Below, in pieces: positions 43,711 to 46,775 of a DNA stretch of 46,775 nucleotides. The stretch lies in contig NC_090621.1 in NCBI RefSeq assembly GCF_004359215.1, forward strand, positions 4,566,876-4,613,650, read 5' to 3'. Origin of the DNA: Bremia lactucae. Its lineage: Eukaryota; Oomycota; Peronosporomycetes; Peronosporales; Peronosporaceae. Both the position numbers and the translations under genes were made by a program. The stretch's first letter is position 1, and every line of letters starts with the position of its first letter. The notes below the pieces were generated by a model. It was not told the origin of the DNA. It ran no database searches and saw only the letters and a program-made list of their open reading frames with translations.

Positions 43711-44773
43711 CCACGTGACGAGCTCATTGGCCTCTGAGATAAAAGAGAGCTACAGTCAGGACGACCACTGTCGCCTGCTGTTGGATCACTTCGGTGGACG
43801 AAAGGTTTCCCTTCCGTCGCACCTGAAAGCTAAGCTCAATCGCTTTAGCTACAGCGATGGCCTGTTATGGCATCAGCTGTCACCTTGTGATCCCTTGAGA
43901 ATCTATGTTCCTCATGACACAGTTCTCAAGCTGGTTCTCCTTCACGAGCTCCATCATGCGCGATCTAGTGGGCATCTGGGCCGTGAAAAGACATTCTTAC
44001 GAGTGTCAGAGGAATTTTGGTGGCCACACCTATATAGATGGGTGGCCAACTATATTCGCTCTTGCGAACAGTGTCAACGCCAGTACGGGCGAGACAACGT
44101 TTTATATCAACGGACTGCGCATCCTCGGACGCCAGTCTCGTTTGTGCGCAGCCCCAGTCTTTGTGAAGGAGGGCCCCTCACTATGCTCGGTGCGAAAGAG
44201 GGACATAGTTTCGTCAATATGACGATGACCCATGAGGGTATCATCTCAAAGACAGAAACTTGCCCTAGTGACCCTGCCAGTTTAGCAGTGGTCAATAAAA
44301 CTACGCCTTATGACCGACCTCTTGGCGGTATCATAGGCGAGTTTGATGCTAAAAGCGTGAGCGAGGCTCAACGCTTTGTGGATGAGCGAGAAGCCATCAC
44401 ACGTAAAGTCCGTGACGCAATGACAAGCGCACAGGACAAGCAAAAAGAATATGCGGACCGAAATGTTCGCAAAAATAATGAACGCTTTAGAGTAAGTGAA
44501 AAAGTACTATTAAGTACTGCTACCCTACCTAAAAATGCGATTTCTGTACTACCTGGAGGTACTACGAAGTTGTTGCCGCGTTTCATTGGGCCCTTTACGG
44601 TGGTAGAAGAGGTTGAAGACCTAAATTATAGGCCCACCCTTCCCCCGTATATGAAGACGCACCCCGTATTTTACGTGGGTCTGAAACGGTATGTAGACCC
44701 AAATGAGGTCACATTCCCCATCCGTCTAAGGAGACCGGTGACGCCAACTGTGAGTCGAGCTTCGTTCGGGTGA
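43711..44773 (+). pseudogene. Gypsy integrase lacking its catalytic core
   Basis: An open plus-strand frame to 44773. The N-terminal zinc domain has LLHELHHARSSGHLGREKTF and SCEQCQR (HHCC). The reading then passes through YGRDNVLYQR and unrelated-looking text straight into the region after the core, VNKTTPYDRPLGGIIGEFDA and RKVRDAMTSAQDKQKEYADR. It ends with the GPF module RFIGPFTVVEEVEDLNYRPT and MKTHPVFYVGLKRY. No D-D-E core is present, although the frame stays open. The same frame extends upstream through the antisense of the Gag fragment to 43520, an artificial fusion of 417 codons. Confidence 0.75.
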
Positions 44774-44789
44774 GGGGGACGGTGAAGGC

Positions 44790-46249
44790 GAAAATCTATC
44801 GGACCGATGCCTCCCACCACGAACAGGACTTGGAGAGCAAGGGATATCACGCGAGTAACGCGGATTCCTCAGCATTATCCGTTCGAAAAGGTCCAAGCGA
44901 GTCTTCAGGCGTTTATAACCCTGACGAGCCTTCGCTCGGACATCAACGAGATCCGAGGTCAGTCGTTAGACTTGACTCTCGAGATCCGCAATACGTCGTT
45001 CAGCAGCATTTAACGCCTGAGACTGAACGGACGAAGGTAAGGCAGCCGCGATTAAATGGGCGAGATCGCCGCTCCTATCGGGCGCCGCGCCTGCACTGAT
45101 GGGTGCGGGTGGGAATCAACGCTTTCTTGTTGGAAGGTTGCTTGCCCACCGCTCCGTGAGTTAAGTGTATCAGATCTCGTCCAATAGAAAGGTTACCCGA
45201 AGAGGTTTGACTCTTGGGAACCGATCGATACCATACGTATTGATGTGCCTGGCTTGGTGGCTGCCTATGAAAAGGAGCGCCAGCTGAGGCCTCTTCGCTA
45301 GTCTCAAATGGACAAGCAGAAGTAGCGTTGTGAGAAGAAACAGGGGGTACGGTACCGCCCATGATTTCTTTCACATGCAAGCGGGCGAAATTATTTCGCT
45401 GCGACCGCTGTTTCATCACATCGGAATGCGGATGAATGCGGCGCAGGAATTCCGCCTCGTATTGGTCGGGCGTTTCATTGAACGCAACACGACCGGGATC
45501 GGGAAAATACGCCCAAGCGATTTTCCCTGAGCCCTCCATGATTTAAAGACGCCATAATAATTATGTGCTTCTACAAGAGCGCGCTCTAGGAGCGACGCTC
45601 TTGGCTCGTTTAAACGAGGCCATTTAGATGGAGGGGGCATCTTTGGTATGCCACCCGTCACATAGCGACGTTTTAAACGACTGGCTTGTGACACCGACTG
45701 AGCACGTTCACGTGTCGTCGGCGGAGCTTTAGGCTCCGAATCCTCTATGTCAGAACCATTTTGGATTATCATTTGAGCATAAGGTGTTGTGGTTATACCC
45801 AACGGAGAAGCGGCTGTGCCTTTATGGGCAGTGCTCTCACTACCTGTCGCTGCGCTATCCAGCGCAGACGACGAGACAGCATTCGTAAATGTTGCTGTCT
45901 CCATGTTGTGTGCCATGAGAGAAGTTTGGATGGGCAATAATGCGCCATCATCCTTCCCAATGAGCTCGTTGTCCGCATCACTACTATGAGCTGACGGCAA
46001 CGGTGTCGACCCATTGTAGTCGAGAATGAGCGACGGATCAGCATCCTCACTGTTAATGGGGGATGGATCCTTTAACCCCATTAATGCGACAGCAGCAATA
46101 GCTGTTGGCGTTTCGACTAAGGCATTAGACGCGGCCGGCGAATTAACGCGGCGCGTGCGCTTAGTTCGAGGTTGAGTGGGCGTCGTCGCAGACGACCCAC
46201 CAACGTGGCCCCTTTTAGGTGGCATCTTTGGCGCCGTGTAAGGAAACAC
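44790..46249 (-). CDS. Antisense ORF between Gypsy pol and 3' LTR
   Basis: Minus strand, opposite to the integrase. The main ORF (46249-45416, 277 codons) starts MFPYTAPKMPPKRGHVGGSS and has a basic cluster (RTKRTRR) near residue 32. An acidic/Ser/Thr-rich middle follows, then KMPPPSKWPRLNEPRASLLE and YGVFKSWRAQGKSL. The conserved continuation TPDQYEAEFLRRIHPHS and FARLHVKEIM is in the -1 frame (45539-45075). A further shift near 45080 leads to a heptad-rich segment (ALNAAERRIADLE) with one TAG. The slippery heptamer GGGAAAA lies at 45527-45521 in the right phase to join the first two frames. The ATG is 107 nt from the LTR. A decayed homologue lies at 6493-8070. It may be DNA-binding with a coiled C-terminus; its function is unknown. 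Confidence 0.6.
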
Positions 46250-46340
46250 AGGTCGCTAGAGTGCTTGAGTGAGCTAGCGGCGCGTAAAGCTGCTCGCAGT
46301 TCCTCGCTCCTCTTTGACGAATTAAAATGTAAATCCGTTC

Positions 46341-46354
46341 TTTAAGGGGGGATG
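46341..46354 (+). other. Polypurine tract upstream of the right LTR
   Basis: TTTAAGGGGGGATG directly precedes the LTR TG at 46356. This is the plus-strand primer position and confirms that the LTR, and hence the element, is in plus orientation. Confidence 0.6.
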
Positions 46355-46355
46355 G

Positions 46356-46775
46356 TGTAACGGGCTAAAGTTGCCCTAATGTTACACAGTCCCCGTTAAG
46401 TACACTTGGTGTGCTTAAGGGGATGGTCAATTACTAAATTATAGTAATTAGACCCAGCACTCAGGTGTGTTTCACGTTTGTGACCAACCCTTGTGTATGT
46501 GATGCACATGGGTGCATTCACATTAGGAGGGATGACGCCCAGCGTCATCCGTGATGACGGCTAGCGTCATCCGTTACGCGAGGTATCTAGAAAGATACGC
46601 TCGCAATACATATTAAGTGTTATCTATAGAGATGACATTTTAATTGGTAAAAATAGGTATTTATATTTAATACGATTAAATATAAATCAGTCTGAAAACT
46701 ACTTCCTACTTGGTAAGTGCGCACGAGGAGCCGGATTACCGCTCCCGTGACGACACTTAACCAGAGTACTTAGTG
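46356..46775 (+). repeat. 3' LTR of the right-hand Gypsy, cut by the window edge
   Basis: It begins TGTAACGGGC and follows the LTR at 1652-1233 over its visible 420 bp in inverse orientation, including the TGACG dyads (46531-46570) and an AT-rich TATAAAT at about 46679. The last about 130 bp of the LTR lie outside the window. Confidence 0.85.

Overview
The window is eukaryotic, gene-poor and repeat-dominated. Most of it consists of decayed retroelements nested into one another: Ty3/Gypsy, Ty1/Copia and non-LTR LINEs. Their Gag, integrase and LINE ORF1 sequences resemble those of Phytophthora and downy mildews, so I infer a Peronosporales oomycete. Species cannot be told from the sequence. Two runs of 100 Ns are assembly gaps.

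Layout. 1-1652 is the 5' end of a Gypsy element on the minus strand (LTR, primer-binding site, Gag) running off the left edge. 1653-4538 is the only stretch that looks partly non-transposon and holds a bZIP-like gene (2607-3149). 4539-8450 is a mosaic of Gypsy pieces around the two gaps. 8453-9937 is a cluster of RNA polymerase III genes: U6 snRNA, tRNA-Ser(GCT), and degenerate tRNA-Thr(CGT) and tRNA-Arg(CCG). Parts of this cluster recur at 16.9-17.7 kb and 22.3-22.7 kb. A near-perfect 143-bp inverted repeat follows, then a plus-strand LINE (10.57-15.25 kb), a minus-strand LINE lacking its endonuclease (18.6-22.26 kb) and a plus-strand LINE tail (22.83-23.84 kb).

24.2-30.2 kb is a minus-strand chromodomain Gypsy (protease, RT, RNase H, integrase, chromodomain). 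An ORF on the opposite strand overlaps its 3' end. 30.8-31.6 kb is the 5' end of another Gypsy (LTR, PBS, Gag). 33-42.5 kb is a nest of at least four Copia copies in both orientations. One Copia LTR family carries a tRNA-like segment with Pol III A and B boxes. 42.6-46.775 kb holds a probable OTU-like pseudogene, an inverted Gag fragment joined to a core-deleted Gypsy integrase, a long antisense ORF, and the start of an LTR of the same family as the one at the left edge.

The most unusual feature is the antisense ORF. Two unrelated Gypsy families here each carry a long coding-like ORF between pol and the 3' LTR on the strand opposite pol. One occurs in two copies, each next to an LTR in the same relative orientation, and contains an in-frame GGGAAAA heptamer exactly where the conserved reading switches to the -1 frame.
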